In this document: in pieces, positions 32,699 to 44,953 of the stretch
How the letters are laid out: the number at the start of each line of letters is the position of its first letter
Position numbering within the stretch: position 1 is the stretch's first letter
Assembly (NCBI GenBank): GCA_010015655.1
Contig: ML976728.1
Location: forward strand, 86,140-150,139
Reading direction: 5' to 3'
Origin: Bimuria novae-zelandiae CBS 107.79
Lineage: Eukaryota; Ascomycota; Dothideomycetes; Pleosporales; Didymosphaeriaceae
DNA: 64,000 nucleotides
Position numbers and translations under genes: made by a program
Notes under the pieces: generated by a model
The model's database searches: none
Seen by the model: only the letters and a program-made list of their open reading frames with translations
Told to the model about the DNA's origin: nothing

Positions 32699-32862
32699 GA
32701 TTTAGCGTTGTGCTACTCGCTTGCTCAGGTGGGGTTAGCGCTTACCTATACCTACTCGTATAGATATGGATGGCACGACACCCAAGCGTTAGTTGTTGCT
32801 CAGACGTAACTTTTCGCGCAAAATAACCTTCGTACCATATTAAGCAAACATATACTCCTTCG

Positions 32863-34296
32863 ATGGCACACCTACCTGACTTTGACAGTCTTCCGCCAGT
32901 AGAGGTAAGCAAAGCGATGCATCTTCTTCAAATAAGGATAAGTCCTTCTCGTACAGATTAAACCTCCCATTCCATGCATCGCTCGCGAGAGCAAACCTAT
33001 CGTGCGAAAAAGTCGGCATCGAGGTACTTGGAGTGTCGGTGAGACACAGCATTGGTCCTCCACTAAATCACCACCAACTGAGATCCAGATGTCCTTCTCA
33101 TTAGTCATATCAAATCAAACACACACTCACTCCCCCGATCACCCTCCCCACACTGACTCACCCGGTACCACAGGGCATGCCCCAAGGTTGCGCATGGGGC
33201 ATCTTTGACAAAGCGGGCGAGAAAGACTTCCTCGGTACCCTCAACATCCTCACTCCCTCAATCGTCGCCTCAGCCTGCAAAGAAGCCCGCGACGGCATCT
33301 CCATATCCCTAAAGTTCTCCTCCCCCCCACCTTCCTCCGCGAATCTAACCCTCTCCCCAGCTGGCCGCTCAACGCTAACATAGTCCCTTTCGGCCGCAAC
33401 CCCCCCATCCACAGCATAACCGCATTGACCGATTCCGGCCTCTCAAACGGAAGCGGCTGGGACGACTCGCTCACGTTCAACACACAGGTGCGTTGTCCCT
33501 CTCCTTTTGATCCAAAAACACTAGGTGATCTGCGTGGCATGATACTAAAGGGTGATTATGGTGAAAGGCAAGCTCCCAATGGGACTCCCTCGTCCACTGG
33601 GCACACCAGCCCTCGCGCCTCGCCTACAACGGCATCCGCGCAACCCACTCCCTCCTCTCGACCCCGACATCCAGCGCAGAAAACACGATGCCGACGCTGG
33701 ACCACTGGCACGCCGCTGGCGGCCTCGTGACGCGCGGCGTGCTGATCGACATCAAAGCGTGGTATGAGGCCAACGCCGCGAAGCAAGGCAAGTCGGGTGA
33801 CGACGCGGTATTTCACCCGTTGGAGGAGCACCGCATCACGGTGCGGGACATCGAAAACTGCGCGAAACATGAAGGCGTTGAGTTCCGCCCCGGCGACGTG
33901 CTAATTGTCCGGACGGGCATGACAGAGGTGCTTGAAGCGCCCGAGGCAGCCGATCTGGCGAAGATGCAAAAGGCACAGTTGGCCGGTGTACACGGCGATA
34001 TCTCCACCGCGCGGTGGCTGTGGAACAAACATTTCGCTGCCGTGGCCGGCGACTCTATCGCTTTCGAAGCGCTGATGCCGCTTAAGGAGGACGGGTCCCT
34101 GGGCGCGCCCGAGGATCTGGTGCTGCATCCGTGGCTGCTGAGTATGTTTGGCATGCCCATCGGCGAGCTCTGGGACTTGAAGGCGCTGAGTAAGCATTGT
34201 AGGGAGAGCGGGAGGTATACATTCCTGCTGACGAGTGCGCCGTTGAATGTCCCGGGGCTGGTGGGGAGTCCGCCGAATGCGTTGGCGATATTTTGA
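32863..34296 (+). CDS. Cyclase-family protein (kynurenine formamidase-like fold)
   Basis: A putative metal-dependent hydrolase of the 'cyclase' family. Four exons by eye: 32863-32904, 33174-33313, 33361-33487 and 33568-34296, 345 residues. Joined segments read as the family does: FDSLPPVE|GMPQGCAWGIFDK, LGTLNILTP, ISLN|WPLNANIVPFGR, SSQWDSLVHWAHQ and YNGIRATHSLL. Then LDHWHAAGGLVTRGVLIDI, FRPGDVLIVRTGMTE and VAGDSIAFEALMP. The QWDSLVHWAH segment is the fungal form of the metal-binding H-x-G-T-H-x-D region, so His/Gln variation means the metal site differs from the bacterial type. The first intron is long (269 nt) for this window and lies close to the second transposon. The third exon starts after a weak donor (GTTCTC). 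Substrate unknown. Confidence 0.8.
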
Positions 34297-34875
34297 GATG
34301 GCATAGTCGCCAGCTACCAAGCTTGCCTACATGACAATATTCGTCCGCCCGTCTCGCCGGCAGATCAAATTTGCAAATTCCCTATAGTCGCCAGATTAGT
34401 TTATTTTGTAGTCTCTGTGAACACGACAGGGCTTGAGTTGGTGAATACGCTAGCGCCCGTTTCAGCCAAGGGCCCCGCTGTTGACTAATCTTCTCCTTCT
34501 TGCCCAACGGGATCGAAGCAACATAGTCTGCCAGCATCAAGGAATTATGCTGGTTTACGATTTTCTCGTTATGATATTGATCTTTGCGGGGAAGGCGACT
34601 CGGCGACCTGGGTTTATCTCCACAACTACCATAGGGTGTGAGGGACTGCTGTGCAATGTGATGCCGTGGTATGACCGCGACGGACCAAGGCGGCTGCGAC
34701 GAAGGGCTCGTATAAGAGATGGATGGGGTGACTGTTAGGATGTTCGAAGTCTCATCAGTAAACGCACTACTTCGGCGTACCTTTTCTCGACAATAGTATC
34801 CCTTAGAGCCCGACCTCACCAAGAAACTACTCTAAACAGCCACACATAAGCCCCTACAACCACGATTCCGGCACC
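34297..34875. other. Intergenic region
   Basis: Holds the 3' end of the cyclase gene and the promoter of the short-chain dehydrogenase. Open frames up to 146 codons on the minus strand have no recognisable domain. Confidence 0.45.
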
Positions 34876-35883
34876 ATGGGCATTGGCTGGAACCCCTCAA
34901 AGGACATCCCCGACCTCTCCGGGAAAGTCATAGTCGTCACAGGCGGCAGCAGCGGTCTCGGCAAAGAAAGCGTGCACCAACTCGTCAAGCACAACCCCTC
35001 GAAGATCTACCTCACGGCGCGCACCAGCGCGAGGGGCAATGCGGCCATCAACGCCATCGAGAGCGCGACGCCCGCCGCAAAGGGGAAAATCGCTTACCTG
35101 GAAGTCGACATGGCGTCCCTCGCGTCTGTAAAGCGGGCCGCCGACCGCGTCCTCACCGCCGAGTCGCGTCTCGACATCCTCATGAGCAACGCGGGCGTCA
35201 TGGCGGTCCCCGCAGGGGTCACGGAAGACGGCTACGAGAGCCAGTTCGGCACGAACCACATGGGACCGTCGCTCTTCACGAAGCTGCTCCTCCTGCTGCT
35301 GTCCAAGACAGCCACCGCACCGGACAGCGACGTCCACATCGTGAATCTCAGCTCCGAGCTCTTCAAGTCAGCACCAATGGGCGGCATCCTGTTCGACTCG
35401 CTGAAGACGCCGCAATCCGAGATCTCGTCGATGGCGCGGTACGGGCAGTCCAAGCTCGCGGACGCGCTGCACACGCACATCCTCGCGCAAAAGTACCCCC
35501 AGATTAAGAGCGTGGCGCTGCACCCTAGTGTCGTAAACACGGGGCTTTTGGACACTTTTAAGAAGGACCATCCGATCATAGGCGGTTTGGTAGGCGTGGT
35601 GGCGGGTATCTTCCTGACCAATGTGCACGACGGCGCGAAGAGGCAATTGTGGGCAGCGACGGCGCCGAGCAAAGAGGTTAAGAATGGTGTATTTACAACG
35701 CTGGTGGGAAGGAGTATTCTGAGGCTATTACGAAGGATGAGGCATTGGCGGAGAGGTTGTGGGAGTGGACGAATAAGGAGTTGGAGGCGAAGGGGTTCTA
35801 GGAGAATGATGAAACTGGGACTGATGGAGGTAGGGCTAGAGTGTATATGCTTACGTAATGCTGGGTGGGGTACTAACTTATAG
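34876..35883 (+). CDS. Short-chain dehydrogenase/reductase with C-terminal frameshift
   Basis: A Rossmann-fold NAD(P)-dependent oxidoreductase of the fungal retinol-dehydrogenase-like type. Cofactor motif VVTGGSSGLGKES, then LEVDMASLASVK, LMSNAGVMAVP, the catalytic Ser in HIVNLSSELFK and the active-site RYGQSKLADALH (Tyr and Lys), and HPSVVNTGLL. The frame as given ends at 35883 with an Arg-rich tail (RLLRRMRHWRRGCG) foreign to the family. In the next frame the expected end is found: YSEAITKDEALAERLWEW followed by TNKELEAKGF and a TAG at 35799-35801. One extra T in the TTT run at 35692-35694 would join the two. It is a one-base deletion or an assembly error. All catalytic residues lie upstream of the shift. 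Confidence 0.88.
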   Translation: MGIGWNPSKDIPDLSGKVIVVTGGSSGLGKESVHQLVKHNPSKIYLTARTSARGNAAINAIESATPAAKGKIAYLEVDMASLASVKRAADRVLTAESRLDILMSNAGVMAVPAGVTEDGYESQFGTNHMGPSLFTKLLLLLLSKTATAPDSDVHIVNLSSELFKSAPMGGILFDSLKTPQSEISSMARYGQSKLADALHTHILAQKYPQIKSVALHPSVVNTGLLDTFKKDHPIIGGLVGVVAGIFLTNVHDGAKRQLWAATAPSKEVKNGVFTTLVGRSILRLLRRMRHWRRGCGSGRIRSWRRRGSRRMMKLGLMEVGLECICLRNAGWGTNL

Positions 35884-37691
35884 GTGGGCCCTTGTGCGAC
35901 GTGCTGCTTTGTCTGCTTTCATACCGAGATTCCCAATTCCTTTTGTATAGTTCTTACCTCTTTACTACAATGATCTTCCCTGTTTTCGACGCTGAGGAAA
36001 TTCCAAGGATGCATGCTATACCAGGGATCCCCACTTGAACATACCTAGGGCAGATGAGACAAGTTCCCGGATCTCCCACCCACTGGCATGTCCAGTTCAC
36101 AAAGATATCAAGATTTCTGTCGTACATCAGTATGCACCTTTGATGGTGGTGACAATGTGTACCTATGGTAGGCTGTTACACAACATTTGAAGAGCTGCAT
36201 GCACCGCAGTCAAGTTGCCTTCTACCATAGGTAAGTGCTTTCTCATAATTGCTGGGAGTACAACCCCACTGAATTGAGCCATCGCACCAAGAATCGCGAA
36301 GCTAATCGCGAACGGACTAACCAGCCACGAGGATTTTGCACCGCCGAGCTTTGGGTCTCTCTGTACCGAAAAGTGTTTTCCTAATCTACTCGGATTACGT
36401 TCGAGAGCACCCAACAAACATCTTCGGAAGACTCCAAGGCCCGTGGCAACCTTCAGATGGAGGCGCCTTCCCGCAACCCGCCAATGACCGGACGCTCGAG
36501 GAAACGTCTCTCAATTAGCCCTTGCTCGCGGAAAAGGAACCTTCAAGAGCCTTGCGGAGACCCATGCACTATCAAAAACGAAGATCTTTGGCTGCCCTAT
36601 GTCCCAGTGCTACCGCATATTTTACACTCGGGCTTGCAAGAGGAAAACTACTTGCTGCAAATTCCAGCCCATCTGAATCTTGCTATCACTCACACGGGCA
36701 TCGAGCAAGATGCGCACAAGTAAAATCTCGTAATCATCGGCGGAAACGAAGAAATCACATAGGGCTGTTCAAACTACCCTAGGTGCGCATAGACACTGAC
36801 GGCTGCACCGAAGATGTCTATGTACCACTCGCGAGAAAGGTCTGCACTAAAAATACCTATCTAGGAAAGCAATTTCTTCACGTCCATCACCTCATATTGA
36901 TTCGCAAACACTAATACGAGGCTTGGTCGTAGCTGCTCTTACGCACCGAACCACCAAGGTACCCAAATCAGCGAGAACAGAAGTTGCGTAATGCAATGAA
37001 TCGTGTCAGATCGCTCACATAAACGCGTTGTTAAGAAACAGTTACGTGCTCACCACAGTTCCCTGCTCAACCAACATATATAAATATTCAAAACCGCGCA
37101 ATAGGATCCGTTCAATTGCTCCCCTCCATCATGCCAGGACCGGCTATTCAAATCGATCGACGTCACAAGCTGTCTTAGGGTAGTGTCAACCGATCAATCT
37201 GCAAAACGGTGTTGCAACGTCATCCGCACTCACACTAATTCAAGAAGTAGTACTTATTATGTGTCCCAACGGGAATGGGTCTGTCCACTGACACAAGCGC
37301 GTGGAATCTGTCTGGGACTACTATGCATTCTTCCATTCAGGAAAAGAAATCCACCTGTAGTTTTCGATTCGAAGGGGAATGTTCACAGATGGGGTTTGTC
37401 AACCTAGCGCTCTGCCGTATAACATGGAAGAAAAGACCCTGCCAAATGAACGGCTCCTCAAACTGGGTCAATGGAAGTGCGCAAATATTGGAGGAAAGGT
37501 TCTTCGCCTCTAGCGCATTGTCGTTGACGTTGTTGGAACTTGATGTGGGCAAGTGCAAGACCAAATCACGGTGGAGTAACGTATTCGGCGGCAAGGAGGA
37601 CTTGAATATACATTGTCCTAGGATGTCACCAAGCCATACAAAGCTGTCCTTCAGACTCGCGAGAGTTTCAAGGATCCCGAAAGATCCAATC

Positions 37692-37838
37692 ATGGCACAC
37701 CTCACCTTCCTGTTGACGTTCACGGGTGCCTTCGTGACCGCAATTACAACTTCACTAGACTACTTGCCACCTGCTCCATCCACACCAGCACATAAAATGG
37801 ACTTTTATTACAACCGCGAGTCTTCTACTAAATCTTGA
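37692..37838 (+). CDS. Possible small secreted peptide (48 residues)
   Basis: From ATG 37692 the frame starts with a hydrophobic leader (MAHLTFLLTFTGAFVTA) resembling a signal peptide, followed by SLDYLPPAPSTPAH and a TGA. The upstream part of the same open frame looks like chance. A downstream frame at 38010-38150 (GNPNLYNNKF, HISVKPDSITADAA) also looks coding-like and could be a later exon, but no clean donor and acceptor pair joins them. Weak. Confidence 0.2.
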   Translation: MAHLTFLLTFTGAFVTAITTSLDYLPPAPSTPAHKMDFYYNRESSTKS

Positions 37839-39015
37839 TGTCTCGCTCACCGAACCATGATCTCATGACTCGCGCCCACCCTCCAGTACCACCGCGCCCG
37901 ACTCATACAGCCGGTGAACCTATCGTCCAGCGTAATTCTCTGCGCTGCACCTTACAACGCCATCCCTCCTCCCTTCAACCCTCTAACGATAGCTCCCATA
38001 ACTCCCGCAGGGCAACCCCAATCTCTACAACAACAAATTTCGCGCACACCTCACCCTCAGCTCCACCAGCACACCGCACATCTCGGTCAAACCCGACTCA
38101 ATAACAGCGGACGCCGCCTCTCCCCACCGCTCCTCGCCTCCCATCTCAGCGCACGTCCGCCAAGCTGGCGGAGGCAAAAGACGCGAGAATTTCCCTCAAC
38201 ACACGACGTTCGTGCGCGCTGAGCGGCTGAAAAACCTGTTGAACCTCGGTCGCGTTATCACCCGACTCACACTTTATTTTTACCTTTCGTTTTCTTTGCT
38301 TATAGAGTGTGAGTTTTTCCTCTAGTGGCGGTTGCCTTTTTATTTCCCTCTTCGAGAGGAGGGACCGAGTTGTGTGTGGTGGTTACTCAGCGCGGCTGGG
38401 CGTGCACCACGCGCACGAGGGTGCGGGAATACGAGGACGATGGATGAGAAAATGCGCATGATAGTATGACGGCCACAGCCACTGCCTTCTACTTGCCTGA
38501 AACGGTTTTCCGACGGGTAACGTACGACCTTCCGCTTGGAAGTTTTCAAGCCGACGATGTGCGCGCTATGAGTCGCTCCGCTGGTCGATGTCTTCGGAGG
38601 TGGTAGGCTGCAGGGCTGAGGCTTGTAAGAGGCCGCGTCATACGGCCGTCGAAACGTCCGCCAAACGCATCAGCTCCGCCATCTTTCTGTTGCCTGTTCC
38701 TGAGCTCGAGAGTGGTTGATGATTGATGAGGTGATCGTACCGTGGTTCTCACTGTATGAGAGTTGGTGTCACGCTAGTGCGACCTTGGATATCTGGCAGT
38801 GACACATAATCAGATCGTCCAGACCATCAGCCTTGTGCAACGGCACTTGAGCCTGCTGCCTGCGACGATCGATCGCTCGATGTCCTCGTGTCGAGTTTGC
38901 GTTCCCGCGTGGTGTTCTGCGCTGCAAGCGCTATCGAATCGTGGCTCGTGTTGCGTTCGCATAGCCTTGTGCTTTGCGCCCCGAAGACCAAAGTCATGAT
39001 CACATCTTTATCATT

Positions 39016-39055
39016 GATGGCATGATGGCATGATGGCATGATGGCATGATGGCAT
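39016..39055. repeat. Tandem repeat, 8-bp unit GATGGCAT, five copies
   Basis: Five perfect adjacent copies of GATGGCAT, a microsatellite in the gene-poor stretch. No spacers, so not CRISPR. Confidence 0.92.
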
Positions 39056-42000
39056 GCTCCAGCACACCACATTTCCAAACATCCATGACAGTTCAATCAA
39101 TCAGAGCAGTGTGTGCATTTCGCCGACCAGTGAATAATTTGCCGATATGTCGGATGGTGCAGCAGACGATACCGATTACGGAGGTGTTTGATAGTGCTGT
39201 TTGTGTCAAGTGGCTGGCTAATCCAACCCCGCTTTATGTATGTAGAACGTCCGATTGCACAGCAGTACGGACCAGTCGCAAGTCACGCCCGGCGCTCATA
39301 CGGGCGCTTCAGGAGCAACTGAATCGCTAGCATGGAATCCATCCATGCAGGATCGAACCTCAAGGGGCGTAGTTAGCGAAGGCAACAAGGCAACTCGTCC
39401 GCACATCCAAGCGAGTATGTTTTACATCCAACCTCAGAATTGAGTCGAGACGTTCATTAATAGCGAAGAAGGCTGGTGATTAGCACAACTTGCACAAAGC
39501 TGCAGCCGGATATCGTTTGAAACCGTGCAAAGGAACCAGTGGCTCTCGGACCCCACATCATCGGGCCCGTGATTCTGGGGTTGGCGGCTCTCCGCTTTTA
39601 GGGCCCCCAAAAACCTTATAAGTCAGGAAGAATATCGACCCGAGGGCAGGTTGCAAAGTATTGCCCTCGGTCAACTCTTGGATTAGGCAAATCGTATGTG
39701 AACGGAGCAGAACGGCCCGCCGGTAACGGCGGAAGTGCAGGTGAGACAAGAAAGGCCACTTGTTTGATGGAGACGGTTGTTTCCCAATAGATAGATTAGC
39801 TGTTACACGCGTATCAAAGAGAGCGTATGAAATTGCGAAGGATGTTCGGGATATTGTTCGCTTGCATACAACCATACGGGAACGATTCCAGGCACACCTT
39901 CTCGACAAGTGTGCCAGCAGTCCAATTCGAGCCAATCGCGCAGGAAGGCGGGGCAATTATGTGCGTCTTGCTCACCGTTGAAGACCGACGGGAAGATGAC
40001 GACAGACGGAAGGCCGCCCTGATGATTCGGATTCCGAGCCTCAATGTGGAGGACTGAGGACTGACAATCTGCCTGTTTGACGGTAGCTTTGACATTAGAT
40101 GTACTATGGAAAGGGGGATTACACGAGTGACCGGATCAGGATACTGCTACACGATTGCTGACTCGCGGTACCCCACATGGCTTTTACCGAGACACGACGA
40201 CCTTGCAAACTTTCTGCCTGGCCGGAATGCTATGGGTGAAATGGTAAGATCTCTGGATCGGTCAGTCTGATGTATCATCCACAACCATCATTGTACGGCC
40301 AATGCGTGCTCGTCGCCTGAGATTGGCTTGGAGGCCGATTTCAAAAGCTTCTCCCACCCTCTCGGAATCGCCAGATCTTCTGCACAAACAAAGCGAGCAT
40401 ATGACTGATATGTTATCGACCGCAATCGACCGCAATCGACCGACAACAATGGGCCATCAGCTCATCACTTGGGTGGCCGCACACGATGCAGGTCTAGCTG
40501 AAGGCAGACTCCCAGACCAATGATGGATGTATAGGAAGCCACTGGTCTGCATCCGGTAATTGTCGCTTCACGGAGTGTACTCTGAACCACCTTGTCTCGT
40601 AGTTATGCCTCATTGATCAGGCGGCGGCGCAAGACTGAGGCAAGCCCTTGGGCTAGGTGCGGTGCTCATCCGATAACCCAATCTTTGCGATAAACGACGA
40701 CCAGTGCTTCTTTGTGTTTTTGAAGCATGCAATGGACTTCGGCCAGCAGCCAGAGCTTCTAGCCCCCAAACTAGAATCAGAGGAGCCACATGGAACAGCC
40801 CCATACGTCAATGTACGGGCGCTTCAGTTCGTTGTTCAAGTAATATCGTGCCGTTCGGGTGCTACATTCCTCGGGCAGCAACAAAGTGCGCATACGATGC
40901 ATGGCTCATGCCGCAGTTGCCTTTGAAACACGAGAGCGTCGTCTGCGATGTGCTGCGTTGGCACTCTGAGTCCGAAGCTTGCAGCGAGGATTCGGAAGTC
41001 CACTGGTGGTAGATAGTAGGGCGGTTGCCTCTGCGTAACTCGATCAATCAATCAGTGTCACAGAGCGCATCGCTTGCCAGGCGTTTCACAGCTTGCCTAA
41101 GTGTCTTGTGATGCGTTGGGCTATTAACGTGTCGATAGATTGTCGTTGCTTCGCAACGAGTGGACCAAGGGAAGGGCGAGGATACCCCGCCACAGTGGCA
41201 GGCGCAGTTGTCTAGGCAGTGTTGAATTGGAAGGAGCGAGCGGCCTCTTCCCAGTGCCTGCTCTGTATTTAGCATTCATTCTCAGCGTTTTCCCTTGCGG
41301 GAAGGCATGTATTGATGAAACGGTTCGGTATTGGTGCCTGGTACACGCGTACCGCTGCGGCTTTGCGCTTCCAGAAGCAACAAGCGCAGCCTGCCGTTTC
41401 GGGCCTATCGAAGGCCAGTCCTTACATAGGCGCGTGTGTTGAAAAGAATAAGGCGACAGAGACAACAATCTCCTTTGCGGCAAAGAGGCGGAAGCGTCTC
41501 AGAATGGAATGAAGGTGTAGTTGAGCGGGTATGGCACTTTTAAGGCTGAAGACAATTGAGCCGCAGAGCCACCGCTCAACATACGGTGTTTGGGATTTGG
41601 TTTCTCAAGTCAGTAAACACAAAGTCTCACCGGTGAACTCCAAGGGAGCACCGTGGACCCTGTGAAGAGTGTCGCACGGCTTCGTCCTATGGAAACAAGG
41701 CAAGGGTGGGAGCTGCAAATCTCCAGCGTGGTGGCGCCAGCGAGATCGCTTCTCATCGTGAGCTTTTCATCATGCACGCTGCTCTGGTATTCGGAGGCGG
41801 TGAGAGGCTAACGAGATGCGGCTCAGGTATAAGAGGAAGGCGGGTGTCCGCGTATCGCCTAACAGACCAGCAACGGTTCGCGGGCGTTATGATGATGCCT
41901 AACGACAAGGAACTGGGATGCAATGCATTTCCATGGATCTGACGTGGGCGGCCTCCGCTAGGCCCGTGCATCCACGGTTGCCTTCTTTGCTGCCTGCTTC

Positions 42001-42461
42001 GTGCGCCTTTTTGCGAACCAACTACAGCGGCTCTTCCGCATTCTGAACTCCATAATTGTCCTCGAGTGCCTCACCGCAACACGCTCTTCAGCCTCCCACG
42101 CACGTCTGCACGTTAATCTAGCACTTCGCTTGCTCCAGTCACGATCCCTGTTGAACTGCCGCGCGCAGACCGTGAGAGCGACCACTCTTTCACTCCCACG
42201 CCGATTCACGTACAGAACTGCGTTTGCGCCCCCAGTTCTGTGCGCATTTTCGATCGATCCATGCAGCAGACACTCCAATAGCTCCTAACGCGTCCGGCAA
42301 GAGTAGGCGCTAAGCCGCTTTGGGGCCACCTGTTCACTCAGCTTGTCCTAAAGATTGTCACATGATTTGCACGCCGACGGCCAGAGGGCCCAGCATCCAC
42401 AGCCGATCACGTTGTCTCCGTCTCCAAGGTTTATTCTGCCGCCCTTTCCGCGGCTCTCATC

Positions 42462-44953
42462 ATGACCAGCAATGTCGATATTCACTCCAGATGGGTGACC
42501 GCGTTGCGGACGCAGGCAAAGACGGCTGAGGCGCCGCCCACAGATGCTCTTCCTTGTCCTTATTGCGGCCATTCGGGCAGAATATTCCAGAGTGTTGACC
42601 AACTTCTCAGCCACACTAGAGTGGAACACCCCTCTCTCTTGGAAGCCCTCCATCCCGAAGCGGCCCGTGCTCTGGTGCGCGATGCGGCTCTGCGGATGTA
42701 AGTCAACATGGATTATATCGTCCAATGCCGATGCCGCATTTGTCAGGCAGTTGTTCTGACCACCATATGCAGGAAGAGCGTTACAGACCAATCTTCGGAC
42801 GCCACAGCCGGCGGAGGCTCGACACCAGACATCACCGCCCTGTCGTTAGAAGCCCAGGGCCGGCTGTCCCCTTCTGCGAAAAAGAGACCAGCCGATACGG
42901 ATTTCCACGCCCGGCGAGGTAAGGCGCCTGTTCACACGGAGATCTACGATGAAGACTATTCGAGAGACTTTCCTCACACGATTGTCCCCGAACGAACCAG
43001 ACCAAAACCCAGCAATCCCCGTCTGTTCGATCCAAAACAGGGTTCTAAAGGCGCTAAACTACTGCATCGAGCCCCAGAAGTTGCCAGTGAATGGTCGGTG
43101 GAGGCCAACAGTAGCCAGCCCCAGTCTCGGACACCACACTCCCCCATCCGTCCCATGAGCAAGCATCCAGGTCCTGCTGCACAGACTTACACCCCGAAGC
43201 CAGCAGCCCTACCCGTTCCTCTGCGGCAACAACCTTGCCTAATCGAGGTTCAGAGGTTTGACTCTCGGTACCCCGATCTCCTTCTGCAACCAGACTCTCG
43301 ACCAATTTCTCAGGAGCAGCTTGCATCGGAAGTGAAGTCCATATATGCCGGTCTCACCATGGTGGAAACTAAATGCATCCACGTTGACCGGGCACAAGCA
43401 GCTGCTTTGCAAAATGGTCCAGAATCTGCGTCAAGACTTGCAAGTGACCATTGGCAGGCGCTCATTGCCCTGCACAGAACTCTGTTGCATGAGCATCACG
43501 ACTTCTTCCTTGCGTCTCAACATCCTTCTGCCTCTCCAGCTCTCCGGAGGTTGGCGGCCAAGTACTCCATGCCAGCGAGGATGTGGAAGCATGGTATTCA
43601 TTCATTCCTTGAATTACTACGCCGCCGGCTCCCTGAGAGCATAGACTATATGCTGGCTTTCATATATCTTGCCTATCAGATGATGGCTCTACTTTATGAG
43701 ACCGTGCCGGCGTTTGAAGATACTTGGATTGAGTGCTTGGGTGATTTGGGCCGCTACCGCATGGCAATTGAAGACGAGAATCCCCGGGACCGCGAGATCT
43801 GGGCTGGTGTCGCTCGCTCCTGGTACATCAAAGCTGCCGACAAAAATCCCGCTGTTGGTCGACTGTACCACCATTTGGCAATACTGGCACGCCCTAATGT
43901 CCTCCGACAGCTATACTACTATGCAAGATCATTAACATGCGTCAGACCATTTCCTAGTGCGCGGGAATCTATTTTGACTCTCCTGGATCCCATTCTTGGT
44001 CGTCCTGCTGAGTCGTACTCTCATGATCTGCCTATTGATACCAGCTTCATTCAAGCGCATGGTATACTTTTTAAGAAACTTTCACCGGAAAGGTTTGAGG
44101 ATGCTCGCCTTGCATTTCAAAGTCAGCTCGATAACCACATCGGACGTGTAACAGCGAAATGGAAAGATCAAGGGACCTTCATCGCTGTTACAAATCTTGC
44201 GGGTCTTTTCGACTACGGAAGTGACGATTCAATCTTACGGCTGATCTTTATCTTGCACAAGCAAACAACTCGACCTTCTAGCCTCTCGTCGCAATCCGAT
44301 GAAGATAGTCGCTCTCCATCCCCCGTCGGAGAGGAGAAGTCGTCAATTTCCATGTCGGATGCAGAAGTTTCGGCCCTAATTAAGACGCTCTCCGCCGACT
44401 TTACATTTTCTCGCGCTTACCACCTCACGATGAGTACACTCACCCTAGTGCTTCGACGCGTGGGTGATAAAAACGTGCTTACCCACGTACACATCCTTCT
44501 CTCGTTTTTCTCGACCTTGGCCTCTATTAAATACGTTGCCCAATTCCTTGACCACGCGCCTTGGGCCGAGCTTGTTTCCTTTCTCAATACGTTATCGAAA
44601 TCAGAACAACGACCAGAAAAGATAATTCCAGGTCCTGTATTCCCTTCGGACCAAGCCGATAGCCTTCCTCTGCCCGAGGATTATTTAATTCGTGGTCAAA
44701 TTTGGAATCAATGGTATTTTCCAGAGGGGTGGTTTCAAAGAGAGCACGATGAAGAAGATCGATCAATGGAACTCGCCAGTACAGTGAAGTTGCGGAGTGA
44801 GAGGGTATTGCGTCTAGGCTACGAGCTGGCTACCGTGAGTGCGTCTTGTTCTCTAATCTGCGTTTCTGACCAATCATCCAGTTCGGGCACTGGATATCGT
44901 ACGACGAGCACACCCATGCATTCTCTGTTACTAATCCGTCCGACTCATCTTGA
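42462..44953 (+). CDS. Est1/SMG-type DNA/RNA-binding domain protein with N-terminal zinc-finger motif
   Basis: Exons are 42462-42697, 42773-44834 and 44882-44953 (donors GTAAGT and GTGAGT), 790 residues. Residues about 31-55 form a C2H2-like motif (PCPYCGHSGRIFQS, then LSHTRVEH). A long disordered, Ser/Pro/Arg-rich stretch follows to about residue 240. The Est1-type helical repeat region (EST1_DNA_bind) is recognisable from WQALIALHRTLLHEHHDFFL through YSMPARMWKHGIHSFLELLR and ARSWYIKAADKNPAVGRLYH, then HHLAILARPNVLRQLYYY and ARSLTCVRPFPSARESIL. This domain is found in Est1, Smg5-7 and many fungal relatives that act in telomere maintenance or RNA decay; which one applies here is unknown. The 3' end is uncertain: a coding-like exon lies at 45011-45183. 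Confidence 0.85.

Larger units (their letters stand above)
35884..42461. other. 6.6-kb stretch without a convincing gene
   Basis: Many short open frames occur on both strands but none has a recognised domain, matching splice phases or codon texture like the conserved genes. Composition is normal, so this is not a RIP block. It contains small repeats (8-bp units at 39016, a 10-bp AATCGACCGC unit near 40428) and one possible small secreted peptide (37692). It may hold long non-coding transcripts, old pseudogenes or lineage-specific genes that I cannot see. Confidence 0.4.

Noticed and set aside
36163..36417. Minus frame with a hydrophobic stretch (SPFAISFAILGAMAQFSG)
   Set aside because: Could mimic a membrane helix but has no supporting exons, homology or signal-peptide position; left out as a gene.
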